Counted from the stretch's first letter, positions 26,146 through 36,076 are shown. The stretch: 38,168 bases of DNA from Dethiosulfatibacter aminovorans DSM 17477 (GCF_900142005.1 NZ_FQZL01000028.1:1-38168); one strand, 5' to 3'. Numbers and translations: made by a program. Notes: generated from the letters alone by a model not told the origin.

Positions 26146-26174
26146 TTGACTTTTACTTAAAATAAGAGTATTTT
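26146..26174 (+). promoter_or_regulatory. Promoter upstream of mmdA
   Basis: TTGACT (26146-26151) and TATTTT (26169-26174) are spaced by 17 bases. The decarboxylase genes may thus be partly independent of the upstream UAGAG leader. Confidence 0.55.
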
Positions 26175-26211
26175 ATTAAGGTATATTCAATTAGAATAGG
26201 AGGTAACAAAA

Positions 26212-27759
26212 TTGCCAAATCAAAAATTAGACCAGCTTAAAGAAAAAAAAGAAGCTCTAAAGCTGGGCGGCGGAGTAAAAGGAATTGAAAAACAACATAA
26301 GAATGGGAAATACACTTCCAGGGAAAGAATAGAAAAACTGCTGGATCCAGGCAGCTTCGTGGAAGTGGGCGGATTTGTAGAGCACAGATGCGTCAACTTC
26401 GGAATGGAGAAGAAAAAGGCTCCTGGAGAAGGTGTAGTGACAGGATACGGTACAATCGACGGAAGAGTTGTTTATGTATTCGCACAGGACTTTACTGTAA
26501 TCGGAGGATCCCTTGGAGAGATGCATGCTGCAAAAATCGTAAAGGTGCAGGAAATGGCACTTAAGGTTGGAGCGCCACTCATTGGAATCAATGACTCAGG
26601 TGGAGCAAGAATACAGGAAGGTGTCGATGCACTTAAAGGATATGGAGACATATTCTACAACAACACAATAGCGTCGGGAGTAATTCCGCAGATTTCAGTA
26701 ATACTTGGACCATGTGCAGGTGGAGCCGTTTATTCACCGGCATTGACTGACTTCATCTTCATGGTGGACCATGTTTCGAAGATGTTCATCACTGGACCTC
26801 AGGTAATAAAGACAGTTACAGGAGAAGAAGTTTCTGCAGAGCAGCTTGGTGGAGCAATGACCCACAACAAGATAAGCGGAGTTGCACAGTTCTACGACAA
26901 CTCTGAAGACGAGTGCTTCGCGAAGATAAGACAGCTTCTAAGCTTCCTTCCTCAAAACAACCTTGAGACTGCACCTGATTTCGAGGCTGCAGACGACTTG
27001 AACAGAATAGACGAAGCTCTAAACACAATAGTACCGCCTAACCCCAACAAAGCCTACGATATGAAGAACGTAATCAATTCTCTAGCTGACGGAGGAGAAT
27101 TCCTGGAGTATCAGCCCTACTATGCTGAGAACATAATAACAGGATTCATAAGACTAAACGGCAAGAGCGTCGGAGTAATTGCAAACCAGCCAAACAGACT
27201 TGCAGGATGTCTTGACATAAATGCATCTGACAAGGCTGCGCACTTTATAAGAACATGTGACTCATTCAATATTCCGTTGCTTACACTTGTTGACGTACCT
27301 GGATTCCTTCCTGGAACAGGACAGGAATACGGCGGAATAATCAGACACGGAGCAAAGATGCTTTATGCATATCCTGAAGCAACAGTGCCAAAGGTAACTG
27401 TAATCACAAGGAAGGCATACGGTGGAGCTTATATAGCAATGTGTTCAAGACATCTTGGAGCAGACGTTGTACTTGGATGGCCGTCAGCTGAAATAGCAGT
27501 AATGGGACCATCTGGAGCGGCAAACATCATATTCAGAAAAGACATAGCTGAAGCCGAAGACCAGAATGCAAAGAGACAGGAAAAGATACAGGAATACACA
27601 GACACGGTAGCAAATCCATATATAGCGGCAGCAAGAGGATATATAGATGACGTAATAGAACCGTCAGAAACAAGAAAGAGAATCATCAGCGCCTTTGAGA
27701 TGCTTGCTGGCAAGAGAGAATCAAGACCGGCTAAAAAACACGGCAACATGCCAGTGTAA
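26212..27759 (+). CDS. mmdA: Sodium-pumping acyl-CoA decarboxylase, carboxyltransferase (alpha) subunit
   Basis: This is a 515-residue carboxyltransferase, the size of methylmalonyl-CoA decarboxylase alpha (about 510) and not of glutaconyl-CoA decarboxylase alpha (near 590). Two crotonase-like halves are visible: NDSGGARIQEGVDAL (about residue 127 on) and LGPCAGGAVYSPALTDF in the first, and VDVPGFLPGTGQEYGGIIRHG and YGGAYIAMCSRHLGAD in the second. It transfers carboxyl from the acyl-CoA to biotin on the carrier protein. TTG 26212 is the start, with AGGAGG 8 bases upstream. Methylmalonyl-CoA is the best-guess substrate, from likeness to MmdA/PCC-beta proteins. Confidence 0.9.
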   Translation: MPNQKLDQLKEKKEALKLGGGVKGIEKQHKNGKYTSRERIEKLLDPGSFVEVGGFVEHRCVNFGMEKKKAPGEGVVTGYGTIDGRVVYVFAQDFTVIGGSLGEMHAAKIVKVQEMALKVGAPLIGINDSGGARIQEGVDALKGYGDIFYNNTIASGVIPQISVILGPCAGGAVYSPALTDFIFMVDHVSKMFITGPQVIKTVTGEEVSAEQLGGAMTHNKISGVAQFYDNSEDECFAKIRQLLSFLPQNNLETAPDFEAADDLNRIDEALNTIVPPNPNKAYDMKNVINSLADGGEFLEYQPYYAENIITGFIRLNGKSVGVIANQPNRLAGCLDINASDKAAHFIRTCDSFNIPLLTLVDVPGFLPGTGQEYGGIIRHGAKMLYAYPEATVPKVTVITRKAYGGAYIAMCSRHLGADVVLGWPSAEIAVMGPSGAANIIFRKDIAEAEDQNAKRQEKIQEYTDTVANPYIAAARGYIDDVIEPSETRKRIISAFEMLAGKRESRPAKKHGNMPV

Positions 27760-27770
27760 GGAGTGATAAT

Positions 27771-28118
27771 ATGTATGGCGAATTAGTAACTATGGGAGAT
27801 GCTGGAGTAATAACACTATTCAGCATGGGAATAGTATTTGCAACATTGCTTCTGATATCATATGTACTGGATCTTTTCAAAGTGATATTTACTGAAAAGA
27901 AAAAGGAAACTGCTGCAAAGTCAGTTGCGGCACCAGCTCCCGCAGTACCTGCGGCTGTCGTTGAAGAAGACGATGATGAACTGGTAGCGGTTATAACAGC
28001 GGCCCTTGCTGCGCATATAGGCAAAAGCTCGGATCAACTGATAGTAAGAAGTATAGTGCAAACAGGCGGACAACAGCCGGCATGGGCACAAGCCGGAAGA
28101 ATGGAACTTATGAAATAG
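27771..28118 (+). CDS. mmdD: Sodium-pump decarboxylase gamma/delta subunit
   Basis: This is a 115-residue protein of the OadG/MmdD type. One membrane helix at about residues 14-36 ([20 protein letters not shown]) is followed by an Ala/Pro linker ([15 protein letters not shown]). The C-terminal tail is [18 protein letters not shown], typical of the segment that holds the complex together, and ends [13 protein letters not shown]. It anchors the carboxyltransferase and biotin carrier to the membrane beta subunit. It starts 11 bases after mmdA and is 13 bases before the biotin carrier gene. Confidence 0.87.
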   Translation: MYGELVTMGDAGVITLFSMGIVFATLLLISYVLDLFKVIFTEKKKETAAKSVAAPAPAVPAAVVEEDDDELVAVITAALAAHIGKSSDQLIVRSIVQTGGQQPAWAQAGRMELMK

Positions 28119-28131
28119 GAGGAATATTGAA

Positions 28132-28521
28132 ATGAAACAATATAATATAACAGTAAACGGAAAAACATATGAAGTGGCAGTAGAAGAGATAGGTGGAGCT
28201 CCAAGCGCACCAGTATTCAGTGCACCTGCAGCGGCACCTAGAGCGGCAGCTCCTGCACCTGCACCTGCAGCGCCAAAGGCAGCACCTGCAGCAGCACCTG
28301 CTGGCGGTGGAGAATTGATAGCAGCACCAATGCCGGGAACTATCCTTGACATCAAGGTGACAGAAGGACAGGCAGTGAAGGCAGGAGATATCCTGTTGAT
28401 ACTTGAAGCGATGAAAATGGAAAATGAAATAGTAGCACCGGCAGATGGAACAGTAAAAAGTATACATACATCAAAAGGAACAAGCGTAAGCAGTGGTGAT
28501 GCGTTGATTACATTAGGTTAA
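28132..28521 (+). CDS. mmdC: Biotin carrier subunit of the decarboxylase
   Basis: This is a 129-residue protein. It begins [20 protein letters not shown], followed by a long Ala/Pro-rich hinge (about residues 34-60), then a biotinyl domain with [17 protein letters not shown] and the biotinylation motif [10 protein letters not shown] (Lys95). It shuttles the carboxyl group from the alpha subunit to the membrane beta subunit. The hinge is encoded by repeated GCA/CCT codons, so indels among strains are likely. The start ATG 28132 follows AGGAGG. Confidence 0.93.
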   Translation: MKQYNITVNGKTYEVAVEEIGGAPSAPVFSAPAAAPRAAAPAPAPAAPKAAPAAAPAGGGELIAAPMPGTILDIKVTEGQAVKAGDILLILEAMKMENEIVAPADGTVKSIHTSKGTSVSSGDALITLG

Positions 28522-28536
28522 TAGGGAGGAATCCAA

Positions 28537-29649
28537 ATGGGAGAAATATTACAACAATTTTGGTTAAGTACAGGATTCTCCGCGATTACATATAAAGAAG
28601 TTATCATGTTAATTATAGCGTGTACATTCTTGTACCTGGCTATAGCGAAAGGATATGAGCCATATCTTTTGATTCCGATAGCATTCGGCATGCTTCTTGT
28701 AAACATGCCCCTTGCTGGACTTATGGAAGGTGAAGGTCTATTGCACCTTATATATATAGGTACGGAAAAAGGTATTTATCCACCATTGATTTTCCTTTGT
28801 GTAGGAGCAGGAACGGATTTTGGACCTCTTATAGCAAACCCAAGGAGCATACTTCTTGGAGCAGCGGCACAATTCGGTATATTCTTTACTTTCGTAGGAG
28901 CTATACTTCTTGGATTTACAGGACCTGAAGCGGCATCAATCGGTATAATCGGAGGAGCAGACGGACCAACTGCACTTTACCTTACATCCAAACTTGCACC
29001 GGACCTTCTTGGACCTATAGCGATAGCGGCATATTCATACATGGCACTGGTACCAATCATCCAGCCACCAATAATGAAAGCCCTTACGACTGAGAAGGAA
29101 AGAACGGTAAAAATGGAACAGTTGAGACATGTATCGAAGACGGAAAAGGTAATTTTCCCGATAGTCGTTACAATCTTCACTGTAATGCTGTTGCCATCGG
29201 CAGCTGCCCTTATAGGAATGCTTATGTTCGGTAACCTTATCAGGGAATCCGGAGTTGTTCCTAAACTTGCTGAGACTGCAACAAATTCACTTATGTACAT
29301 AGTTACAATACTTCTTGGAATTACAGTTGGAGCGAAAGCCAATGCACAGCTATTCCTTACAGTGGGAACAATAAAGATAATAGTTCTTGGATTGATAGCA
29401 TTCAGTATAGGTACTGCTACAGGGCTTATCTTCGGAAAAATCATGTACAAGACAAGCGGAGGAAAGATCAATCCTCTTATCGGAGCGGCCGGAGTATCTG
29501 CCGTACCTATGGCGGCCAGAGTTGTTCAGAAGGAAGGTCAGAAGTACAACCCTGCTAACTTCCTGTTGATGCATGCAATGGGACCAAACGTGGCGGGAGT
29601 TATAGGCTCTGCTGTTGCAGCAGGTGTACTGCTTATGTTCTTCTCTTAA
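28537..29649 (+). CDS. mmdB: Sodium-pumping decarboxylase beta subunit (carboxybiotin decarboxylase)
   Basis: This is a 370-residue polytopic membrane protein of the OadB/MmdB/GcdB family with about ten or eleven hydrophobic segments. The conserved [20 protein letters not shown] carries the key Asp (Asp142 here) required for sodium transport. It decarboxylates carboxybiotin and pumps Na+ outward, conserving energy as a sodium gradient. Later segments include [15 protein letters not shown] and the [22 protein letters not shown] end. It closes the four-gene operon and is followed by a clear terminator. The epsilon subunit known from Veillonella is not seen. Confidence 0.93.
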   Translation: MGEILQQFWLSTGFSAITYKEVIMLIIACTFLYLAIAKGYEPYLLIPIAFGMLLVNMPLAGLMEGEGLLHLIYIGTEKGIYPPLIFLCVGAGTDFGPLIANPRSILLGAAAQFGIFFTFVGAILLGFTGPEAASIGIIGGADGPTALYLTSKLAPDLLGPIAIAAYSYMALVPIIQPPIMKALTTEKERTVKMEQLRHVSKTEKVIFPIVVTIFTVMLLPSAAALIGMLMFGNLIRESGVVPKLAETATNSLMYIVTILLGITVGAKANAQLFLTVGTIKIIVLGLIAFSIGTATGLIFGKIMYKTSGGKINPLIGAAGVSAVPMAARVVQKEGQKYNPANFLLMHAMGPNVAGVIGSAVAAGVLLMFFS

Positions 29650-29710
29650 GACTGCAGTAAAAAGCATACGATATTAATTGAACAAAGATAAAAGTATATA
29701 ATAAAGGAAA

Positions 29711-29738
29711 GAATTCGGATTATCCGGATTCTTTTTTT
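29711..29738 (+). terminator. Intrinsic terminator of the decarboxylase operon
   Basis: GAATTCGGA and TCCGGATTC form a 9-pair stem (one G-T) around TTA, followed by seven T's. It lies 62 bases after the mmdB stop. Confidence 0.88.
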
Positions 29739-29971
29739 GTCATACTTGTTATATAATAATAAGGAAGAAAAAATTTGATTATCGATATTGATGTTTTAAC
29801 TATTGAGAATTAGAGACTGAAAATTATAATGTTTCGATGTCCTTGGAAATTCAGTTTGGTCCACTTTGACATGAATCAATATTTGCTTTTCGGGAAAACG
29901 TTGGATGCTACAAATGTTACAAAAATGTAATAATAAATATGCACAGAAAGCAAAAAGTAATGTTTTCCTGC

Positions 29972-29991
29972 ACACAAATTGTTAATTGTGT
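29972..29991 (+). promoter_or_regulatory. 20-bp dyad upstream of the gltB promoter
   Basis: ACACAA and TTGTGT (29972-29977 and 29986-29991) flank eight AT-rich bases, a typical operator shape, ending 20 bases before the -35. It could bind an activator of the glutamate synthase genes. Nothing in the sequence names the protein. The 29739-29971 stretch before it shows nothing else clear. Confidence 0.45.
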
Positions 29992-30011
29992 TTGGAATAT
30001 GGAAAATTGTA

Positions 30012-30040
30012 TTGCGCATACATTATATTTAGTGTAAAAT
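30012..30040 (+). promoter_or_regulatory. gltB promoter with an inverted-repeat element at the -35
   Basis: TTGCGC (30012-30017) and TAAAAT (30035-30040) are spaced by 17 bases. The -35 is embedded in ATTGCGCATACAT (30011-30023). The inverse complement of that element recurs with 12 of 13 matches at 30080-30092, in the untranslated leader. Confidence 0.6.
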
Positions 30041-30079
30041 GTTAAGAAACAGAAATAAGTGTACTTGTTTGAGATACAA

Positions 30080-30092
30080 ATGTATGCACAAT
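30080..30092 (+). promoter_or_regulatory. Second half of the inverted repeat in the gltB leader
   Basis: ATGTATGCACAAT matches the reverse complement of the -35 element at 30011-30023 in 12 of 13 positions. Since the first copy is upstream of the transcription start, the pair cannot act as an RNA hairpin and more likely marks two operator sites. Confidence 0.45.
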
Positions 30093-30121
30093 GAGTTTTA
30101 CTAGAAGAAGGAGGAGTTTTT

Positions 30122-33100
30122 ATGAATAGTGTAGGGTTGCCTGGTCAACAGGGTCTTTACGATCCAAGAAATGAAAAGGATGCATGTGGTGTTGGATTTA
30201 TTGTCAACGTGAAGGGTGAGTCCAGTTTTAACATAGTGCAAAATGGTTTGAAAATCCTTAAGAACATGGAACATAGAGGAGCGGTTGGTGCCGATCCTAA
30301 AACGGGTGACGGTGCCGGCATATTGACTCAGATTCCTGATGAGTTCTTTAGAATATACTGTGCAAATGATTCAATTGACCTGCCTGATGCAGGTGAATAT
30401 GGAATAGGTATGATATTCTTGCCGAAGGAGCCCGCTCTCAGGCTGCAGTGTGAAGGTATTGCAGAAAGAGTTGTGGCTGAATCGGGACACAAGACACTTG
30501 GATGGAGATTTGTTCCTACGGACAACAAGAGCATTGGTGAGACAGCCAGGGGAACAGAGCCGATAATAAGACAGGTTTTTGTTAAAAAGGTTAAAAATAT
30601 AGATTCAAATACTTTTGAAAGAGAGTTGTATTTAATAAGGAAGAGAATAGAAAACGAAATAGAAAGACTATTGGTCAGGAACAAGGAATATTTCTATATC
30701 TGCTCACTTTCATCAAAGACAATAGTATACAAGGGGCTATTGCTGGCCGATCAGATAGAAAAATATTATCTGGATCTTAATGACATCAACTTCAAGAGCA
30801 GCATGGCGCTTGTTCATCAAAGATTCAGCACCAATACCTTTCCTACATGGGATTTGGCACAGCCATTTAGATATCTTGCCCATAATGGTGAAATCAACAC
30901 TATCAAGGGAAACAGAAACTGGATGGAAACAAGGGAAGGCGTGTTGAATTCAGATGTCTATGGAGAAGATATAAATGATCTTTATCCGATAATACAGAAA
31001 AACAAGAGTGACTCTGCATCTGTGGACAATGCTTTTGAATTCATAAAACAGAATGGAAGAACCAATGCCCATACATTGATGATGCTAATACCTGAAGCAT
31101 GGGAAAACGACAAGTACATGTCCAAGGAGAAGAAGGCATTCTATGAATATCATGCAGCCATGATAGAACCATGGGACGGTCCTGCAGCCATGTTCTTCTG
31201 TGATGGAGAGCAGATTGGAGGAACTCTTGACAGAAATGGATTGAGACCTGCCAAATATGTAATAACAAATGATGATACGGTAGTAATGGCATCGGAATTT
31301 GGAGTACTTAAGTTCAAGCCTGAGGATATCCTTAAAAAAGGAAGACTTAAACCAGGCGAGATGCTTATGATAGATACAAAGAGAAAGGAAATATTCTTCG
31401 ACGAGGAAATCAAGGAAAGAGTATCCAAAAAGATGGATTATGTGTCTTTTGTTGAAAACAACAGACTGAGATTTGAAGACCTTCCGGAAGCAAGTATGTC
31501 TCATGATATATTGAGCAGGGAACAGCTTCTTGAGAAGCAGAAATTCTTCAACTACACAATGGAAGACATGAGGCTGATACTCAAGCCTATGGCGGAAAAC
31601 GGGAAAGAGCCAATAGGGTCAATGGGTAATGATACGCCTCTTGCTGTTTTATCCAACAAGTCCCAATTGTTGTTCAACTACTTCAGGCAGCTGTTTGCCC
31701 AGGTTACAAATCCTCCTATTGATCCTATAAGAGAAGGTATTGTAATGTCAATTACAAACTTCATAGGTACCCAGGAGGATATACTGCACAAGGAAAATCT
31801 TAATCATAAATATGTACTTATCGATTCTCCTATAATAAGCAATGAAGAGATGGACAAGTTGAAATCCTTAAGAAATGAAGATTTCAAATCTTCTGTGATT
31901 CCTATTACTTTCAAGGCAGACAGAGGTGTTGATGGATTCAAAAGGGCCCTGGAGCTTATATGTGAAAGAGCCCATAAAAGAGTTACGGAAGGATATAACA
32001 TAATAGTTTTGTCTGATGCGAAGGTTGATAGTTATGAAGCTGCAATCCCTTCCCTTTTAGCTGTTTCGGCAGTTCATCACTACCTTATTGAGAAGAAGTT
32101 AAGATCCAAGATTTCGATTCTTGTTGAAACGGGAGATGCAAGGGAAACTACGCATTTTGCCTTGTTGAACGGTTACGGAGCAAGTGCGGTCAATCCATAC
32201 ATGGCTATTGAATCCATCAAGGACATGGTTGGAAGCGGCGTGATAAAGTGCACTGAAGAATCGGCAATAGAGGCATATATCAGAGCATCTTCAAAAGGTC
32301 TTGCAAAGATTCTTTCGAAGATGGGTATTTGTACAATTCAAAGCTACCACGGTGCTCAGATATTTGAAATTCTTGGAATAAGTCAGGAAACTGTAGACAA
32401 GTACTTTGGAGGAGCTCCTACAAGGATTGGCGGAATAGGACTTGATGAAATAGCCGAGGAAGTTCTAATGAGACACAGGGAGGCCTACAATATATTGAGA
32501 AGCAAAAATGACGACCTCAATGTGGGCGGCCTTTACAAATGGAGAAAGAATGGTGAATTCCACCTGTTCAATCCTGATACTATTTTTGGCCTTCAGCAGG
32601 CTGTAAGAACTGGTGATTATTCCAAGTTCAAGGAATATACGGCTTTGGTAAATGACCAGTCCAAGAATCTTACTACAATAAGGAGCATGTTCAAGTTCAA
32701 GAACAGAAAGCCCATACCGATTGAAGAAGTTGAACCAATATCTGAAATACTCAAGAGATTCTGCTCCGGAGCCATGTCTATAGGTTCAATAAGCAAGGAA
32801 GCCCATGAAACCATTGCCATAGCCATGAACAGAATAGGCGGCAAGAGCAACTCGGGAGAAGGTGGAGAGGATCCTGCAAGACTTCTTACGGTTAATAATG
32901 TTGAAAACAGAAACAGTGCAATTAAGCAGGTGGCATCTGCAAGATTCGGAGTTACAATCGACTATCTTGCGTCTGCTAACGAGCTTCAGATAAAGGTTGC
33001 CCAGGGGGCGAAGCCTGGAGAGGGCGGACACCTGCCTGGCAAGAAAGTTAATGAGTACATTGGAAAAATAAGGCATGCATTGCCGGGAATAGACCTTATA

Positions 33101-34624
33101 TCTCCTCCTCCGCATCATGACATTTATTCAATTGAAGATTTGGCCCAGTTGATATTCGATCTTAAAAACTCAAATCCGGAAGCAAAGGTAAGCGTCAAGC
33201 TTGTTTCGGAAAACGGTGTGGGAACAGTTGCTGCAGGAGTTGCGAAAGCACATGCTGACGTAATACTCATAAGCGGTCACGATGGCGGTACCGGAGCTGC
33301 TCCGTTGTCGTCCATAAGAAATGTGGGGATACCGTGGGAAATAGGTCTGTCTGAAACGCATCAGGTCCTGCTCCTGAACAATCTTAGAAGCAGGGTAAGG
33401 GTTCAGACTGACGGACAGCTTAAGACCGGAAGAGACGTAGCCATAGCTTGTCTTCTTGGAGCTGAAGAATTCGCTTTTGCAACAACCTGTCTTGTTGCAG
33501 TGGGTTGCGTAATGTTAAGACATTGTCAGAACAACAACTGTGAAATGGGTGTAGCAACTCAGGATTGCGAACTAAGAAAGAATTTCTCTGGAAAACCTGA
33601 ATATGTAGTGAATTTCATGAAATTCATAGCTAAGGAAGTAAGGGAACACATGGCGGAACTGGGTTTCAGAACTATAAATGAAATGGTGGGTAGAGTTGAC
33701 AAGCTTGAAGTGGATGAGAGCATTGACCACTGGAAAGCTAAAACTCTGGACCTGAGCAGGATACTTTACAGACCGGATGTCCCAAGAAGGATAACTCCTT
33801 ACTGTTCAATAGCGCAGGATCACGGACTTGAAGGAAATATGGATTCAAAGCTTATACAGCAAAGTCAGGTATTCTTCAAGGACAAGAACAAGGTTTCGGG
33901 ATCATATGAGATAAAGAATCTTCACAGGACTGTAGGAACAATGCTTAGCGGTCAAGTTGCCAAGACCTTCCCTGGTGAGAAGTTTGAAGATGATACTCTT
34001 GATTTCAAATTCTACGGTTCTGCCGGACAAAGTTTTGGCGCCTTTGCAATTAAGGGGCTGACGCTTCGTCTTGAAGGGGACGCCAACGATTATGTAGGCA
34101 AGGGACTTTCCGGTGGAAAGATAATAATCAGGAAACCGAAGGAAGCGGAATACGGCAAGAGCATAATTGCCGGAAATACCATAATGTATGGAGCTACAAG
34201 CGGACAGGTATATATTAATGGAGTTGTTGGAGAAAGATTCGCAGTTAGAAACAGTGGTGCAAGTGCCGTAGTCGAAGGAGTCGGAAACCATGGATGTGAA
34301 TATATGACAGATGGATTCGTTGTGATTCTAGGATCCGTAGGCAGAAATTTTGCTGCCGGCATGAGCGGAGGAACAGCTGTGGTGTTGGATGTTGACGACA
34401 ATCTTGAGGACAGCTGCAACAGAGAGCTTGTTCTTGTTGAGAAACCTACTAAGGAAAACATGGGCAGAGTCAAGCAAATGGTAGCTGAACATCTTGAATA
34501 TACTGGAAGTATGGTTGCTAAGGAAATCATGGATAACTGGAGCAAATACAGAGGCAAGTTCAAGAGGGTAATTCCTGTGATGTACAAGGAAATTACGGAA
34601 TTGAAAACTGACAAGGTTTCTTAG
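30122..34624 (+). CDS. gltB: Glutamate synthase, large subunit
   Basis: This is a 1500-residue protein, the size of bacterial NADPH-GOGAT alpha. After a 21-residue propeptide, Cys22 (DACGVGF) is the class II glutaminase nucleophile. MEHRGAVGADPKTGDGAGIL and VHQRFSTNTFPTWDLAQPFR complete that domain. The FMN synthase domain has SGAMSIGSISKEAHETIA (about residue 880) and GHDGGTGAAPLSSI (about 1053). The 3Fe-4S cluster cysteines are Cys1129, Cys1135 and Cys1140 (CX5CX4C). The end has the GXGXG beta-helix repeats. It makes two glutamates from glutamine and 2-oxoglutarate, with GltD passing electrons. ATG 30122 follows AAGGAGG. Confidence 0.97.
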   Translation: MNSVGLPGQQGLYDPRNEKDACGVGFIVNVKGESSFNIVQNGLKILKNMEHRGAVGADPKTGDGAGILTQIPDEFFRIYCANDSIDLPDAGEYGIGMIFLPKEPALRLQCEGIAERVVAESGHKTLGWRFVPTDNKSIGETARGTEPIIRQVFVKKVKNIDSNTFERELYLIRKRIENEIERLLVRNKEYFYICSLSSKTIVYKGLLLADQIEKYYLDLNDINFKSSMALVHQRFSTNTFPTWDLAQPFRYLAHNGEINTIKGNRNWMETREGVLNSDVYGEDINDLYPIIQKNKSDSASVDNAFEFIKQNGRTNAHTLMMLIPEAWENDKYMSKEKKAFYEYHAAMIEPWDGPAAMFFCDGEQIGGTLDRNGLRPAKYVITNDDTVVMASEFGVLKFKPEDILKKGRLKPGEMLMIDTKRKEIFFDEEIKERVSKKMDYVSFVENNRLRFEDLPEASMSHDILSREQLLEKQKFFNYTMEDMRLILKPMAENGKEPIGSMGNDTPLAVLSNKSQLLFNYFRQLFAQVTNPPIDPIREGIVMSITNFIGTQEDILHKENLNHKYVLIDSPIISNEEMDKLKSLRNEDFKSSVIPITFKADRGVDGFKRALELICERAHKRVTEGYNIIVLSDAKVDSYEAAIPSLLAVSAVHHYLIEKKLRSKISILVETGDARETTHFALLNGYGASAVNPYMAIESIKDMVGSGVIKCTEESAIEAYIRASSKGLAKILSKMGICTIQSYHGAQIFEILGISQETVDKYFGGAPTRIGGIGLDEIAEEVLMRHREAYNILRSKNDDLNVGGLYKWRKNGEFHLFNPDTIFGLQQAVRTGDYSKFKEYTALVNDQSKNLTTIRSMFKFKNRKPIPIEEVEPISEILKRFCSGAMSIGSISKEAHETIAIAMNRIGGKSNSGEGGEDPARLLTVNNVENRNSAIKQVASARFGVTIDYLASANELQIKVAQGAKPGEGGHLPGKKVNEYIGKIRHALPGIDLISPPPHHDIYSIEDLAQLIFDLKNSNPEAKVSVKLVSENGVGTVAAGVAKAHADVILISGHDGGTGAAPLSSIRNVGIPWEIGLSETHQVLLLNNLRSRVRVQTDGQLKTGRDVAIACLLGAEEFAFATTCLVAVGCVMLRHCQNNNCEMGVATQDCELRKNFSGKPEYVVNFMKFIAKEVREHMAELGFRTINEMVGRVDKLEVDESIDHWKAKTLDLSRILYRPDVPRRITPYCSIAQDHGLEGNMDSKLIQQSQVFFKDKNKVSGSYEIKNLHRTVGTMLSGQVAKTFPGEKFEDDTLDFKFYGSAGQSFGAFAIKGLTLRLEGDANDYVGKGLSGGKIIIRKPKEAEYGKSIIAGNTIMYGATSGQVYINGVVGERFAVRNSGASAVVEGVGNHGCEYMTDGFVVILGSVGRNFAAGMSGGTAVVLDVDDNLEDSCNRELVLVEKPTKENMGRVKQMVAEHLEYTGSMVAKEIMDNWSKYRGKFKRVIPVMYKEITELKTDKVS

Positions 34625-34633
34625 GAGGATTTT

Positions 34634-36076
34634 ATGGCAAGCAAATTAACTGGATTTATGGAGATAGACAGAAAAAATTACAATCATAGAGATATTGAAG
34701 AAAGAAAAAAGGATTTTGACAGTGTATACGTACCGTTGACAAAGGAAGAGATGGTAGAGCAGGCTAATAGATGTATGGATTGCGGAACTTCTTTCTGCAA
34801 CTGGGGTTGTCCTTTGGGTAATCTTATACCTGACTGGAACGACTTGGTCTATAATGGAGAATGGGAAAAGGCGTATCAGAAGCTTAGTCTAACTGCCAAT
34901 TTCCCTGAATTTACAGGAAGGGTATGTCCTGCGCTTTGTGAGGCTGCTTGTGTGCTTGGAGTAAACAGAGAGGCGGTCTCCGTAAGGGAGATAGAACAGA
35001 GTATAGCTGAAATGGCTTTCGAAAACGGTTGGGTCAAGCCCAGGACGCCAAGAGTGAGGACTGGAAGAAAAGTGGCGGTGATAGGAGCAGGTCCTTCCGG
35101 ACTTGCTGCGGCTGACGATCTCAACGCACTGGGCCATGCTGTAACTGTCTTTGAAAGAGAAGAAAATGCAGGCGGCCTGATGAGGTACGGTATACCTAAC
35201 TACAAGCTTGGCAAGGAAATAATAGAAAGAAGAATCGCCTTGATGAAAGAAGCCGGGGTGAAATTCACTTATGGAATCGAAATTGGAAGGGACAGGTCTT
35301 TGGAGGATTTGATCTCCAAGTTTGATGCCGTCATTATGGCTTGTGGAACCTGGGTTCCTAGAGATATCAATATTCCGGGAAGGGAACTCGATGGCATACA
35401 TTTTGCGGTTGACTATTTGAGCCAACAATCAAAGAAGTTGTTCGGAGAAAAAGTCACTGGAAAGGAAATAACCGCAAAGGGTAAAAACGTACTTGTTATC
35501 GGTGGAGGAGATACGGGCGCCGATTGTGTCGGTACTGCAAACAGACAGGGCGCTAAGAAGGTGTTCCAGTATGAGATACTTCCAAAGCCTCCTGAAAAGA
35601 GGGATGATTCAATGCCTTGGCCGTTATTCCCTAAGCTTCTCAAGACCACTACCGCTCATGAAGAAGGCTGTGAGCGTGAATGGGAAATTTCCACCAAGGA
35701 ATTCGTGGGAAGCAATGGAAAAATTGAAGGAATAAAAGGTGTTAGAGTCAAGTGGACAAAGGATGCAGAAGGCAGGTTCGTACTGAATGAACTTAAAAGC
35801 ACTGAGTTTGAAGAACAGGTTGATCTAGTGCTTATAGCTGCAGGCTTCCTTCATACTGAGCATGATACCTTCGTTAAAGAAATGAATATTGAGCTTGGTG
35901 AAAGAGGAGATATCCTTACTGATGAAGATAACAAGACCAATGTAGACAAGGTGTTTGCTGCGGGAGATATGAGGACGGGACAATCACTGGTTGTCAAGGC
36001 CATACTTGAAGGGAAGACCACTGCAGAAAAGGTGGATAAGTATCTTAATGAAAATATGATGAAAAAATCCGGTTGA
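34634..36076 (+). CDS. gltD: Glutamate synthase, small subunit
   Basis: This is a 480-residue protein. The N-terminal two-cluster domain has CMDCGTSFCNWGCPLGN and GRVCPALCEAACVLG, ligands of two [4Fe-4S] clusters. The FAD fold has VAVIGAGPSGLAAADDL and the NADPH fold has VLVIGGGDTGADCVG. It ends with VFAAGDMRTGQSLVVKAI. It takes electrons from NADPH and delivers them through its clusters to GltB. It begins 9 bases after gltB behind AGGAGG, so the pair is one operon. The stop codon is inside the loop of the downstream terminator. Confidence 0.96.
   Translation: MASKLTGFMEIDRKNYNHRDIEERKKDFDSVYVPLTKEEMVEQANRCMDCGTSFCNWGCPLGNLIPDWNDLVYNGEWEKAYQKLSLTANFPEFTGRVCPALCEAACVLGVNREAVSVREIEQSIAEMAFENGWVKPRTPRVRTGRKVAVIGAGPSGLAAADDLNALGHAVTVFEREENAGGLMRYGIPNYKLGKEIIERRIALMKEAGVKFTYGIEIGRDRSLEDLISKFDAVIMACGTWVPRDINIPGRELDGIHFAVDYLSQQSKKLFGEKVTGKEITAKGKNVLVIGGGDTGADCVGTANRQGAKKVFQYEILPKPPEKRDDSMPWPLFPKLLKTTTAHEEGCEREWEISTKEFVGSNGKIEGIKGVRVKWTKDAEGRFVLNELKSTEFEEQVDLVLIAAGFLHTEHDTFVKEMNIELGERGDILTDEDNKTNVDKVFAAGDMRTGQSLVVKAILEGKTTAEKVDKYLNENMMKKSG

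Noticed and set aside
26212..27759. Glutaconyl-CoA decarboxylase alpha subunit
   Set aside because: At 515 residues the protein is about 70 shorter than GcdA and matches MmdA/propionyl-CoA carboxylase beta in length.
27921..28467. Long minus-strand open frames rich in Ala/Gly or Cys/Arg
   Set aside because: These are antisense shadows of the Ala/Pro hinge codons in mmdD and mmdC.
30011..30092. RNA hairpin or riboswitch formed by the gltB inverted repeat
   Set aside because: The first arm overlaps the -35 and is not in the transcript from this promoter, so it cannot pair in that mRNA.
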